DNA from: Anaerolineales bacterium
GTDB lineage: Bacteria; Chloroflexota; Anaerolineae; Anaerolineales; Villigracilaceae
Assembly (NCBI GenBank): GCA_016789365.1
Contig: JAEURH010000021.1
Span: forward strand, 1 to 41,595
Direction: 5' to 3'
Length of the DNA: 41,595 bases
Made by a program: the position numbers and the translations under genes. Of this stretch, positions 13,211 through 22,103 are shown piece after piece. Below the pieces are notes generated by a model. The model had not been told where the DNA came from, ran no database searches, and saw only the letters and a program-made list of their open reading frames with translations. Each line of letters starts with the position of its first letter. Positions within the stretch are counted from its first letter, which is position 1.

Positions 13211-14094
13211 TTTTTTCTTCCAATTGCCAGCATTTTATTTCTTATTGGAAATATTACAAAGAATATATGCACAAGCGGTAATAAAATTTTTACCAACAAT
13301 TCAGATTTAAAAAACTTTTTCAAGTAAAACGAGTACGGAAAAGAAAGTTCGTGGAAGGTTTTTAACTCCAACACTTCTAATCCAACTGATTCAAACAATC
13401 CCTTTATTTCATCAAGTGACAAAATTTGTTTATGCCCAAAAGGTTTGGATGAATACATGGCATTCAAAAATGTAGCGAATCTTCCGCCTGAAATTTTGTA
13501 AGTAAATTCACCAAAGCGATGGTAAAAAGCATCACGGCATGGTGTATCAATTAATAAAATACCATTTGGTTTCAAAACTTTTACTGCATGTTGTAATGTA
13601 GCAAGTGGATAATTGACATGCTCAATCACATCCCATAATGTGACCACATCAAAAGTATTAATAAAACTTTCCCAATATGAATCTTCAATCGGGCGTTTGG
13701 TGATGTCTAGCCCATGTTTGGTTTGGGCATAATAAGCACGCGAGTCGCTTAATTCAATGCCAATCACTTTTGCGCCTTCCGCTTTCATCTTGGATAAAAA
13801 TAATCCGCCACCACAGCCGATGTCTAAAACGCGTTTGTCTTTTATATCCAAATGCCGTTTTATGGCATTCACTTGATTTTCGATTCTTTCAGGATTCGAT
13901 TGCAAAGATTTTTCGATGTATTTAATTTCTTCATCAGTTAATCCACTACCATCAATGATGGGGGAAATCTCTGTCACAGGGTCAAGTGCATCTACATAGT
14001 GAAAGCCATTCGGTGAAACAAATACGTTTGCACTAGATAATTTATATTTTGGCTTGCCATCCGTTTTGTGCTTTAACTCGTCAAGATTTTCCAT
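13189..14094 (-). CDS. Class I SAM-dependent methyltransferase
   Basis: This 301-residue protein has the SAM-binding signature RVLDIGCGGGLFLSKMK (88-104), an acidic loop VIGIELS, then FDVVTLWDVIEHV and GILLIDTP. It resembles UbiG/type-11-23 methyltransferases. The 85-residue N-terminal extension and hydrophobic C-terminus (LVKILLPLVHIFFVIFPI) suggest membrane association. I chose the ATG at 14094, which overlaps the upstream kinase gene by 14 bases; a TTG at 14136 is unlikely. The substrate is not deducible. Similar proteins often act on glycan or lipid precursors, and a glycan operon exists at 29427-40030, but no link is shown. Confidence 0.85.
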   Translation of the reverse strand: MENLDELKHKTDGKPKYKLSSANVFVSPNGFHYVDALDPVTEISPIIDGSGLTDEEIKYIEKSLQSNPERIENQVNAIKRHLDIKDKRVLDIGCGGGLFLSKMKAEGAKVIGIELSDSRAYYAQTKHGLDITKRPIEDSYWESFINTFDVVTLWDVIEHVNYPLATLQHAVKVLKPNGILLIDTPCRDAFYHRFGEFTYKISGGRFATFLNAMYSSKPFGHKQILSLDEIKGLFESVGLEVLELKTFHELSFPYSFYLKKFFKSELLVKILLPLVHIFFVIFPIRNKMLAIGRKNVPKVKS

Positions 14095-14677
14095 TAATTT
14101 TTTCCATGATTTGTTCAATACTTTGCGTGTAGTCAATCAATTCTTTTGAGACATCTAATCTCAAAATCTTTTCTTGATTTACAGATTCTAACCACTCACT
14201 GATAAATTTTTCTAGCAAATCCGCATCTTCGCTAGACGCAATATTGATTCTGTTTCTAGTAGCCAATCTCTGGCGGATAATTTTTTCATCCGCGTGTAAC
14301 ATCACAATTAACTCTGGCGGGGGCAATGTTGAACGAATTAAGTTGTAAAGCCGTCGGCATAAATCAAGGTCGAGGTCTGAGAGCCAAGCATGAGCATGGA
14401 AGAGGCGCGTAAAGCCGTGAAAGTCTAAGTCTAAGCCGCCATCCATCAAAGCAGGTTTATCAAGTTGGCGTAATTCTTTTTCTTGCTCGGCTTTATGAAT
14501 TAAATAATCTAACTGATTTGCCAGTGCATATTTTGTATCTTGCTTGAATAATTTTTGAAACGGTCTTTCATCATGTGTTTCATACGCAATGGCAAAATCA
14601 TATTTTTTACAAAGGGCTTGCATGAGCGTTGTTTTACCAACACCGCTAGCACCGATGATAACAATTAATGGTTTCAT
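14081..14677 (-). CDS. P-loop nucleoside/nucleotide kinase-like protein
   Basis: This 198-residue protein has a Walker A motif GASGVGKT (9-16). It then has YETHDERPF, a DGGLDLDFHGF segment and a helical C-terminal half with RQRLATRNR, the lid-like Arg cluster of deoxynucleoside and thymidylate-type kinases. It probably transfers phosphate from ATP to a nucleoside or small molecule; the acceptor is unknown. I start it at the ATG at 14677; the frame extends to a TTG at 14686. It is divergent from the TIR gene and coupled to the methyltransferase gene. Confidence 0.75.
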   Translation of the reverse strand: MKPLIVIIGASGVGKTTLMQALCKKYDFAIAYETHDERPFQKLFKQDTKYALANQLDYLIHKAEQEKELRQLDKPALMDGGLDLDFHGFTRLFHAHAWLSDLDLDLCRRLYNLIRSTLPPPELIVMLHADEKIIRQRLATRNRINIASSEDADLLEKFISEWLESVNQEKILRLDVSKELIDYTQSIEQIMEKINGKS

Positions 14678-14686
14678 GTTGTTCAA

Positions 14687-14695
14687 GTATAATTG
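14687..14695. promoter_or_regulatory. Shared divergent -10 region
   Basis: gtataatt reads TATAAT toward the TIR gene (start 14731) and TATACT toward the kinase gene (start 14677). The gap of 53 bases leaves room only for overlapping promoters, so the two directions may compete. Confidence 0.4.
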
Positions 14696-14730
14696 AAGTG
14701 CTAGAACATTTTACTCTTTTGGAGCATGGC

Positions 14731-16326
14731 ATGGCTGGCAAAATTTTTATGAGTTATTCGCGGCGCGAATTGGGGTTTGTAGATGATTTAGTCAGTAAGT
14801 TGGAAGAAAAAAAATATGATGTTTGGTTGGATTATCGTGTGTTGATTCCTGGCTCGCCATGGAAGGAACAAATTGATAAAGGCTTAAACGAATCGGGTAC
14901 GGTTTTGTTGGTTGTATCGAAAGCCGCGCTGGCTTCTAAATATGTGGCGTTAGAGTGGAAGCATTTTTTGGATATGAAAAAACGCCTCATTCTTTTGATA
15001 TTTGAAGCAGTGGATTTGCCACCTGAATTAGAAAAATTTGAATGGGTAGATTTTCGCGGTAGTTATAAAAAAGGTTTGAATGAATTATTTTCTCAATTAG
15101 AAAAACCAATTCAAGAGGAACATCCCGTTCCTGAGTCAGGATTCAAAATGCCTTTGATTGTGTGGGCGACGATTGCATTAAGTGTTGCTGTGGCATTTAT
15201 TTCACTCGGCGCGTTTTGGACAGTTTTTATTCCGCTCATTTTAATTCCTTTACCGTATCAAATTTTCAAACGCAGTTTTGATTTTATGCGTGTGCAAGCC
15301 GCCTTGGTGGCTTTGCCCATTGCTTTAACTCTTGCGGCATTTGTTTATTACAATGATACAGCGTTGGAAGATGCTTTAATCGAAGGTTTTCAATTTGGAT
15401 TTTTAGGATGGGTGTTACTTGCTGTGTTACGTTCTGCTCCGCTTCAACGCTGGGGGAAGCCTGAGTCTACCGTGCCGAAATTTGCTAACCCCTATAACCC
15501 CAACATTATGAATCCTGAGCCTGTGCCATTTTTTATTGACCATGCACCAGAGGATTCAAAAATTGCAGACGAAATGGCGACGATGTTGAAAAAATATGGT
15601 CATCCACAAATGGATAGTATTCAAAATGCAAAGGCAGTCATGTCTTTAATCTCACGCTTCAAGTCTGATACAGAAGCGGACCCTGTGAAGCAAGTGGTTT
15701 TCCCAGTGATGATTCAAGGGAACGATAATATTTCCCAAAAGTTATCAAACGTGCAATGGATTGATTTTCGCCCTGGCGTGAAGGGATTAAATCGCTTGTC
15801 TCAGCTTTTGCCCAACCCAACTGCTTTGCTGAAAGCGTTGGGGATGCGTCCTGTCAGTTCATTATCCGTGTACCCGCCCATGATAACAACCTTGCTATAT
15901 TTTACTGTGCTACTTACTGCGGTAAACTTTGGCGCAGTGATTGATTATCTTTTCTTTTCGGGCATCACTGATTTTATTGATGCTGAATCTTTACCGTTTA
16001 TGATAAGTATTATGGTTGGTAGCCTCGCTTTATTTGCTGGGCTTTCCTTCTTTATGGTGAGAGGATTAATCACACGGGCTGGCTTCTTCTCAAACTTCAA
16101 ATTCTTTGTAATTGGCTTAGTGCTTCAAGGCTTGCTCATGTTTGGGATTGTGCAGTTCGATAACTACATTTATGATATTTTGCTAGATGAGGCTGGCATA
16201 GATGCAGGCTTTACCTTTACATATTTTGGAACAGGGATTTATATTGGCGGCTTGATTTTGCTGGCAATTGTATATTTCAGAAACCGATTAGATATGAAGC
16301 GCTGGTTTCCTTCTAAGAAAAAATAA
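14731..16326 (+). CDS. Membrane protein with N-terminal TIR domain and second degenerate TIR-like domain
   Basis: This 531-residue protein starts MAGKIFMSYSRREL after GGAG at 14721; a longer frame to 14668 has no ribosome site. Residues 1-125 form a TIR domain: FMSYSRRE, DVWLDYRVLIPGSPW, VLLVVSKAAL, EWVDFRG, KGLNELFSQL. Four hydrophobic segments follow (about 141-235). A second TIR-like domain occupies about 265-362: FFIDHAPED, MSLISRFK, QWIDFRPGVKGLNRLSQLL. The closing strand and helix match the first copy closely. Four more membrane segments follow (383-515). TIR domains hydrolyse NAD+ or act as adaptors. The acidic residue expected near VLIPG is not evident, so NADase activity is doubtful. 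A small gene follows 3 bases later. Confidence 0.85.
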   Translation: MAGKIFMSYSRRELGFVDDLVSKLEEKKYDVWLDYRVLIPGSPWKEQIDKGLNESGTVLLVVSKAALASKYVALEWKHFLDMKKRLILLIFEAVDLPPELEKFEWVDFRGSYKKGLNELFSQLEKPIQEEHPVPESGFKMPLIVWATIALSVAVAFISLGAFWTVFIPLILIPLPYQIFKRSFDFMRVQAALVALPIALTLAAFVYYNDTALEDALIEGFQFGFLGWVLLAVLRSAPLQRWGKPESTVPKFANPYNPNIMNPEPVPFFIDHAPEDSKIADEMATMLKKYGHPQMDSIQNAKAVMSLISRFKSDTEADPVKQVVFPVMIQGNDNISQKLSNVQWIDFRPGVKGLNRLSQLLPNPTALLKALGMRPVSSLSVYPPMITTLLYFTVLLTAVNFGAVIDYLFFSGITDFIDAESLPFMISIMVGSLALFAGLSFFMVRGLITRAGFFSNFKFFVIGLVLQGLLMFGIVQFDNYIYDILLDEAGIDAGFTFTYFGTGIYIGGLILLAIVYFRNRLDMKRWFPSKKK

Positions 16327-16329
16327 TTT

Positions 16330-16800
16330 ATGACCGAGCCTATTGTTCTCACTTCTGATAGCCCAATTTTGAAGACATTAAACTTCAAGCCATATCGCAA
16401 TACTTCGATTCGGCGCGTCAAACCGTTTTTGCCAAACCCAAATGAACCTCAAACAATGGAAGTGAAAACTCCATGGGGAGCAACGCTCACCGCTAATAAA
16501 GGAGATATGCTTATCAGTGAAATTGATGCGCCCGAAGATGTTTGGCCCATAGACCCAGAAATTTTTGATAAAACCTATATGATTACCGAGCCAGGCATTT
16601 GTATAAAACGAGCGGTGGTGATGTTAGTGCCGCTTACAGAAATCACAAACGGTGACGCAGACCAAAAGGTGACGATTGAAACTTTGGAAGGACCCGAAAC
16701 TGTCCGTGCTGGAGACTTCCATCTAGCCAAAGGGATACGCGGAGAAATTTGGGCTTATCCAAATGACAAGGTTAAAGAAAAAATGAGACTCGTGGAGTGA
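16330..16800 (+). CDS. Small soluble protein with an internal duplication, partner of the TIR protein
   Basis: This 156-residue protein starts 3 bases after the TIR gene. Two similar beta-rich units are visible. One has KGDMLISEIDAPEDVWPIDPEIFDKTYMI (residues about 57-85, read here as GDMLIS ... VWPIDPEIFDKTY); the other has AGDFHLAKGIRGEIWAYPNDKVKEKM. Both follow the plan GD-[FM]-[HL]-x-x ... W-x-[YI]-[PD] ... K. This resembles short PGD-W-type modules found alone or in prophage and conflict genes, but I cannot assign the family. It carries no membrane segment. Co-translation suggests it binds or regulates the TIR protein. Its last codons form half of a terminator hairpin. Confidence 0.65.
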   Translation: MTEPIVLTSDSPILKTLNFKPYRNTSIRRVKPFLPNPNEPQTMEVKTPWGATLTANKGDMLISEIDAPEDVWPIDPEIFDKTYMITEPGICIKRAVVMLVPLTEITNGDADQKVTIETLEGPETVRAGDFHLAKGIRGEIWAYPNDKVKEKMRLVE

Positions 16801-16817
16801 TAGCGCGAGTCTCATTT
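16781..16817. terminator. Bidirectional terminator overlapping a CDS end
   Basis: The arms aaatgagactcg (16781-16792) and cgagtctcattt (16806-16817) are exact complements. T-runs lie on the right for the plus strand, and A-runs on the left serve the minus-strand gene that ends at 16833. Confidence 0.85.
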
Positions 16818-16832
16818 TTATTTATGAACACT

Positions 16833-19226
16833 TTATTTTTTCGGGTGAACTTTTTTCATCAAGGCTTTTGCATCGGAAGGTTTAAGCGTTGAAATGGGGT
16901 CACGCATTAGGCTTTCTAAAGCATTGTCAATTACGTTGTAAATATATTTTGACGGATTGATAAATTCAATCACACCGCCTACATCGCGCATCAATTCAAT
17001 CATGTGCCTTGCTAAGCGAACGTCTCGGTCGCGTGAAATGACAGTTTCATTTGCAACCGCAATTAAGCGCACGTTTTCTATGCCACCGCGCCCAAGCGCT
17101 GAGTACAGTGCCCAACGATTATTTCGCTCATATAAATCATCGCCTTCTTTGGGTTGACCAAGTGCTTCTACATGATTGATTTCATCAACCAGTGGGTGAT
17201 TACGGGCTTTATAGAATCGGTCTACCCAGCCTTCTCCAGCAGGTGAAATAAATTCGCGCACATAAGCCGACTCTGCCAATGGTAAATAGGCTTTGACTTT
17301 TAACCCTAATTCAATACATACTTCTGCAAAGATGATTTCACTCCCAGCAGAAAGCCCACTTAAGAAAGCGCGGTCATTTGAATTGGGATTGATTTTTTCT
17401 AATTTTTTCTTTATCTCTTGACGTAATTCATTTTCTTTTTCAGGCGGTAAGGTTTTCTTTTCTTTACCACTGTAATCTACCATATAGCCTGTAAACAAAA
17501 TCGCGCGTCCGCTTAACTGTTTTCCTTTTGTTTTCTTTTCGTCTGAAGAAACTTGTTGGTCACCACTATCCACACGCTCAATTTCTTCTTTGATTAATTG
17601 AACAGCGGCGCTTACAAATTTTGTCCTCATGCCTAAATCTCTTAAGATTTCTAATTGGGCTAATGAAGAATAAAGGAAAAATAAATTTCGCCTTGATGCA
17701 GTAATGGACTTGCGATAAGTTCGCACAATCGTGTCTAGGTCATTGGTTGTGAGCAATTTCAACTCGGCGTAAGAAATCAAAGTCCAATAATCGGTTTTGT
17801 CAGCCTCAACTTGCATTTTGCTTTCTAACCCAAACACCAATGTATTGCGCAGGCTAGGTAGTTGTTTGCGAATGCGAGTAATATCTGGGTCTATAGATTT
17901 CCCTTTGCCAAATTTATCGGCAAGGTGCAAAACTATCATCGAAAGCGTAAAGGCATTAATACCTGGATAGTAATCATTCAGGTCAATTTGAAAGCCTTTC
18001 ATATAAATATCAATAGACTTAATCAACCAGTGATATGAATCGAAGGCTTGTTTGAAGCGTTTATTTTTATCGCGAATTGGCTTCCATGCCGAAGTCCACA
18101 TTTCTTTATAAATTCGCCCCAAATAAGTAATCGATTTGCTGTCGTTTGGAAAATCCGCGAGTATATTTTCAATCTTAATAATCGCTTCATCTACTCGCCC
18201 AATGCGGTTGAGATGAAACGCTTCTTCACGCCGAAATTCTAAATTTGTTGAATTGGCTTCGATTCCTTTTCGATATTGTGTTAAGGCTAATTCATTTCTT
18301 CCTAAATTTGCTAACGCACGTCCAACTTCGTTAATCGCTTCTTCTCGAATGAGTGGGTTGCGAATTTCTTCTGTTAGCAAGAGAATATCGCCAATATGTT
18401 TTTGTCTCTGAGCAACATTTACTTTTTCACGCCATTCATTATATTCACGCCAAAAACCCGTTGCCAATGGTGTGTGTAAGCTTTTTCTATCTGGCTCTTT
18501 CAAGCCTGTTAGCAAGTTATAAATCGGGCTATGCACTGCATCTTTGTCTGATGCCCAAGTATCTCTCACCATACGTGAGATGGCTTTAATATCACTACGG
18601 ATGAAAGCAGGGTCTGGGATACCTTCTGGGGTGATGTGATAAGGGAGTGTGCGCACGTTGAAGATGTCAAACGGCATATAAGCACGCCCTGCTTGAATAT
18701 GTACTACGCCTCTTTTTCTAAGGGCATGCCTGATACCCAACTCATAAAAGGCATTTGCATTGTCAATGCTTAAATCACAAATGACCATGTCTGCCAACAG
18801 AAGTTCTTGAAACATATCTGTCAGAATATCGCCAGCGGAGGTTTCCTCATCTGCGCGAAACGCTTCAAAGCCAGCCTCTTCAAGGGCGGGTTTAATCAAG
18901 GTGTGATAAATGGCGTTGAAATCATATGGCTGATTATCTGCACCTTTCTTTTTTCCGAAAGGCATAACCACAAAGGCGTGAGGCTGAGGTTCAGGACGGA
19001 GTCCTTTTGATTCTTTTTGGGCTCGAATCAATGTCTCATTTTGAGAAACAGGTTTCACTTCAGCAACCGAAGCGGCTTTTGTCGGTTCAGGTGTTTCCGC
19101 CTCTGTTTTTACAACGACAACGGGCTTTGCTTCTGATAGAGCCGCATTGGATACCGCCTCTGGTGTTGTGTTGGTTCCATTGGTCTCTTCTTTTGGCGGA
19201 ACGACATTAACATTTGTTTCAGTCAT
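16833..19226 (-). CDS. Multidomain protein: nucleoside deoxyribosyltransferase-like N-domain, TPR/TRAFs-binding-like middle, SLOG-like C-domain
   Basis: This 797-residue soluble protein has a disordered start (1-80). Residues 82-200 are a Rossmann-like domain with FVVMPFG, ADMVICDLS and NAFYELGIRHAL. The YELG glutamate aligns with the catalytic Glu of nucleoside deoxyribosyltransferases. A helical TPR-like region (about 265-560) contains DYYPGINAFTL (418-428), a hallmark of the DUF4071/TRAFs-binding family. The C-terminal domain (about 573-760) reads GRAILFTGYMVD, GLSAGSEIIFAEVCIELG, LPLAESAYVREF and GEGWVDRFY, a nucleotide-binding SLOG-like Rossmann fold. It is the last gene of an operon behind a SLATT-like gene (21-base gap). 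SLOG/SLATT pairs are predicted nucleotide-sensing suicide systems (Burroughs, Aravind and colleagues). Confidence 0.8.
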   Translation of the reverse strand: MTETNVNVVPPKEETNGTNTTPEAVSNAALSEAKPVVVVKTEAETPEPTKAASVAEVKPVSQNETLIRAQKESKGLRPEPQPHAFVVMPFGKKKGADNQPYDFNAIYHTLIKPALEEAGFEAFRADEETSAGDILTDMFQELLLADMVICDLSIDNANAFYELGIRHALRKRGVVHIQAGRAYMPFDIFNVRTLPYHITPEGIPDPAFIRSDIKAISRMVRDTWASDKDAVHSPIYNLLTGLKEPDRKSLHTPLATGFWREYNEWREKVNVAQRQKHIGDILLLTEEIRNPLIREEAINEVGRALANLGRNELALTQYRKGIEANSTNLEFRREEAFHLNRIGRVDEAIIKIENILADFPNDSKSITYLGRIYKEMWTSAWKPIRDKNKRFKQAFDSYHWLIKSIDIYMKGFQIDLNDYYPGINAFTLSMIVLHLADKFGKGKSIDPDITRIRKQLPSLRNTLVFGLESKMQVEADKTDYWTLISYAELKLLTTNDLDTIVRTYRKSITASRRNLFFLYSSLAQLEILRDLGMRTKFVSAAVQLIKEEIERVDSGDQQVSSDEKKTKGKQLSGRAILFTGYMVDYSGKEKKTLPPEKENELRQEIKKKLEKINPNSNDRAFLSGLSAGSEIIFAEVCIELGLKVKAYLPLAESAYVREFISPAGEGWVDRFYKARNHPLVDEINHVEALGQPKEGDDLYERNNRWALYSALGRGGIENVRLIAVANETVISRDRDVRLARHMIELMRDVGGVIEFINPSKYIYNVIDNALESLMRDPISTLKPSDAKALMKKVHPKK

Positions 19227-19247
19227 TGGGACTCCTTCAAAAACAAA

Positions 19248-20570
19248 TTAGCCTTTAATTTCATTTGTTTTTGGGTAACGAGAAATTAAATCGTTCAACA
19301 CACCTTGTGGTGTTTGACCACTAATTTCTACTTCTTCATATTCTTCTGCAATGGATTGCAATGATGTTGATAAGCCTAATCTTTCGGCAATGTTGCCTGC
19401 AAGGGTTTGAATGGCTTGTCGCATGGCGGCGAGTTCTGCTTGCACTACATCCGAACTCGCTTCTTCGGCTAATTTGCCGAGGGCGTTATCAAATGTTTCT
19501 TGTAACTCTTCCGAAGCCTCATCCATTTTTTGTTTTGTAAAGCGGATGATTGAATCTTCTCTGTTTTGTTTTGAACGTTTATCCGATTCGCGTTGTTCTT
19601 GAATGACGCGGTTTATCAAACTTGCTTCTTCATCAAGGTTCGAGTCTCTCAATGCTTCTTGCATGGCTTTGATGTATTCAACATTTCTGCTCCACAAAAT
19701 TTCTTCGGTGGAATTAACCATTCGATACACTTCGCTTTGCGTTCGTTCTTCAGGGTCAAGGTTTTTCCAATGGTCAGAAATAATGGAAAGTTCCATGATG
19801 ATTTTGCTATAGTTTCTTACAACCAAATCAAGATTTTTTAATTGTTGCCAGCCTAAAAATGCGCTAGTAAAAGAGGCAGTTAATGCAACCCAAATGGCTA
19901 AGCCACTATCTCCAAAAGCCGCCAACGCCGCACCTAAGCCTGCAGAAATGTAAATTAATCTTTGTAGGTTTTTTCTTTCGCGTTGTTTTTGGTTAACTTT
20001 CTTAATATGCCAATTTAATTCATTCTCTAAACGGAATTTGAAATATTCATCACCAGATAAATCGTGAAAACCCGTCTCACCATTTTTGGTATTGAATCTA
20101 GATGGCGGAGGCACTTCTTCTTTATAAGTTTCCATCACCAACTCACCGTTCATGCCACTGAACACTGAACGTTGAATTTTTGCTAATTTTTTTTCAAGCC
20201 ATTCGCGGCGACGAGGATTATCTTTTAAGATAGTTCGATATAAATAAATATGTTTTAGAATTTCTTCTGCGCCTGCTCTGGATACAAGCCAATCACCACT
20301 GGAGAAGAATTCATTGGTATATGCCGCCAACCCCGAAGCAATAATAGGCGATAACACCAAAAGAATTTTTAAGATGATAGCAATAATTGGATTAAGATTT
20401 TCTTGATACAACGTAGAAAGAATCGCAAACAGTGTAGCAAGGATACCTAATGCGGCTATCCATTTTCGCAGGTTATTAAATGCGGCTGTGCGTTTTACAG
20501 AGGTGGCATCGTATTGCGCAAACTTTCTCCAGGCAACTTCTAAAATGAGGGTGATGTTTTGATTTTCCAT
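19248..20570 (-). CDS. SLATT-like (DUF4231-type) membrane protein with two 2TM units
   Basis: This 440-residue protein begins AWRKFAQYDATSVKRTAAF, then has two adjacent membrane helices (about 36-53 and 62-82). GDWLVSRAGAEEILKHIYLYRT follows, the pattern of DUF4231/SLATT domains. A second, similar unit has QRERKNLQRLIYIS, helices at about 204-240 and NYSKIIMELSIISDHWKNL. A long charged coiled-coil-like tail follows (about 300-420; REDSIIRFTKQKMDEASEEL). SLATT domains are proposed pore-forming effectors released by nucleotide sensors. Here the sensor could be the SLOG-like protein encoded 21 bases downstream. The upstream C39/SH3 gene is 19 bases away. I infer a defence or suicide role. Confidence 0.8.
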   Translation of the reverse strand: MENQNITLILEVAWRKFAQYDATSVKRTAAFNNLRKWIAALGILATLFAILSTLYQENLNPIIAIILKILLVLSPIIASGLAAYTNEFFSSGDWLVSRAGAEEILKHIYLYRTILKDNPRRREWLEKKLAKIQRSVFSGMNGELVMETYKEEVPPPSRFNTKNGETGFHDLSGDEYFKFRLENELNWHIKKVNQKQRERKNLQRLIYISAGLGAALAAFGDSGLAIWVALTASFTSAFLGWQQLKNLDLVVRNYSKIIMELSIISDHWKNLDPEERTQSEVYRMVNSTEEILWSRNVEYIKAMQEALRDSNLDEEASLINRVIQEQRESDKRSKQNREDSIIRFTKQKMDEASEELQETFDNALGKLAEEASSDVVQAELAAMRQAIQTLAGNIAERLGLSTSLQSIAEEYEEVEISGQTPQGVLNDLISRYPKTNEIKG

Positions 20571-20589
20571 TTGATTGATTCCTCTGTCT

Positions 20590-21993
20590 TTATCGTGCTA
20601 CAAACCACGCGGCAATGTAACCTTCGTGCGTTGCATCTTTTACTTTAATCCATTGGTCATTTTTTCCGATTTTTGATTCGCCACCTGCTTCGGTGATGGT
20701 GAATTCATAACCAATTGGTACACGTTTGATTAATGTCGCGTCACTGACTAGGGGTTGTTTGCGTAATGAAACCGCCTCAGCAGTTGTTTTAACTTTTACA
20801 GGTCCACTAGACGATGAAGTTGTGTTGCTTGTTTGTGCCGTAGAGCCACCCGCATATTTTACAAACCAAGCCGCCACAAAACCTTCTTTTCCATTTGCAT
20901 CTTTTACTTTAATCCATTGATTTTCTACGCCGACTTTTGGAATGGTTTGCTCGGCAGTTTCAAGGCTGATGAGTTGTTCAGTGGCATTGACATAGCGGAT
21001 AATGTTATCGCTTGCAACCACAGGTTTTGTGCGTAATGTAATTTGTGTAGTTGGGTAAAGGGCTAATGCTCCGGCAGGCACTGGCGCAGGGGATGGCGCA
21101 TTACTTGGTTTTGGAGATGTACTCGGTGTGGGTGAAGTGGAAGGCGTGGGTGATGTAGCAGGTGTGGGCGAGGAAGAGGCGGTCACTTTTTTATCAGCAA
21201 CATACCATGCGGCGACAAATCCTTGTTGACCAGTTGGGTCTTGCACTTGAATCCATTGCCCTTGTTTGCCGATTTTTGCTTGGGCTTTTGATTTTTCTTC
21301 AAGTGAAATTAACTCAGTATTTTTTAGCATACGCTTCCATAAATAACCTGTCACTGAACCTTCGGCGCGGAGGGCTAAATCATCTTCGGCGGCGTAGATA
21401 ACAAATTTTTCGGCAGGTAGTGGAAGCTTTGTTTGTTTGGGTGGTTCGGGCTGGGCAATGCTGTAATTTTCAAACCATAGCACGGCACTGATTTCGGTGG
21501 CGAGTTTTGCACCATTGAATTTATAACGTGTGGTTAATAACACTTCTTTATCGGGTGCATCCCCACCATATTTATACGGGTCATAAATAGAATAATCATT
21601 GCCTTTTTTTTCTTTTACTAAAACGAAGTGAGTTTGCAAGCCTGCTTGTTTGTTCCAATCCACTTGTAAAATGACTGGCTTGCCTGCCGCCACTGCCGTA
21701 TCAATTTGTGCAATGGGGGCAGGAGTGGTTTCGCAAGGTTGCATATCTTTGTAAACGCAATTTGCCCACACATACGGCAACACACTCGGTATAAAAAGCG
21801 CCCCCTGAAAACCGCCAGCTTTTTTCATTTTGTCGTTGACGGTGACAGGGGTTTCGTTATAGCCAATGCCATTTAGCAACATGGTAACGGATGTGAGTAA
21901 ACAACCCCATGAGCCGATGGTTTCTTTTGAATTTCCGAGAGGGGTGTTCTTCCAAGTATCGTCGTTCTGGTATAAGTTTTTTGTGACGAACAT
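20590..21993 (-). CDS. C39-like cysteine peptidase with three SH3 domains, no signal peptide
   Basis: This 467-residue protein has an N-terminal papain-like C39_2 domain: QNDDTW, GSWGCLLTSVTMLL (Cys30 in GCLLTS), THFVLVKEK (His) and YSIYDPY (Asp/Asn). Three bacterial SH3 repeats follow, each ending in a near-identical QWI(Q/K)V..GQ/KEGFVAAWYV-type block. The first two are separated by a Ser-Thr-Pro linker encoded by 18-base tandem repeats. No signal peptide is visible, although this family is usually exported. It either acts inside the cell or leaves by an unusual route. It is the first gene of the SLATT/SLOG-like operon, with a strong GGAGG site. An intracellular protease would suit a caspase-like effector role, but that is inference. 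Confidence 0.85.
   Translation of the reverse strand: MFVTKNLYQNDDTWKNTPLGNSKETIGSWGCLLTSVTMLLNGIGYNETPVTVNDKMKKAGGFQGALFIPSVLPYVWANCVYKDMQPCETTPAPIAQIDTAVAAGKPVILQVDWNKQAGLQTHFVLVKEKKGNDYSIYDPYKYGGDAPDKEVLLTTRYKFNGAKLATEISAVLWFENYSIAQPEPPKQTKLPLPAEKFVIYAAEDDLALRAEGSVTGYLWKRMLKNTELISLEEKSKAQAKIGKQGQWIQVQDPTGQQGFVAAWYVADKKVTASSSPTPATSPTPSTSPTPSTSPKPSNAPSPAPVPAGALALYPTTQITLRTKPVVASDNIIRYVNATEQLISLETAEQTIPKVGVENQWIKVKDANGKEGFVAAWFVKYAGGSTAQTSNTTSSSSGPVKVKTTAEAVSLRKQPLVSDATLIKRVPIGYEFTITEAGGESKIGKNDQWIKVKDATHEGYIAAWFVAR
21107..21178 (-). repeat. Four 18-base tandem repeats coding a Ser/Thr/Pro linker
   Basis: Units start at 21107, 21125, 21143 and 21161 and encode SPTPST-like hexapeptides between SH3 domains one and two. 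The units differ at several positions. Copy number could vary between strains without breaking the frame. Confidence 0.75.
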
Positions 21994-22103
21994 ACAGCCG
22001 CGCCTCCTGCTAAGTTGAGTTAGTAATGGAGGTATTTTACTCTATTTCAAATGTTATGGTTTTGCAATTTTTTAAGGTTTTTAAGAAATGTGTTTTCTAT
22101 AAC

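Noticed and set aside
21107-21178. 18-base tandem repeats considered as a CRISPR or regulatory iteron array
   Set aside because: They are adjacent without spacers and code a Ser/Thr/Pro linker in frame.
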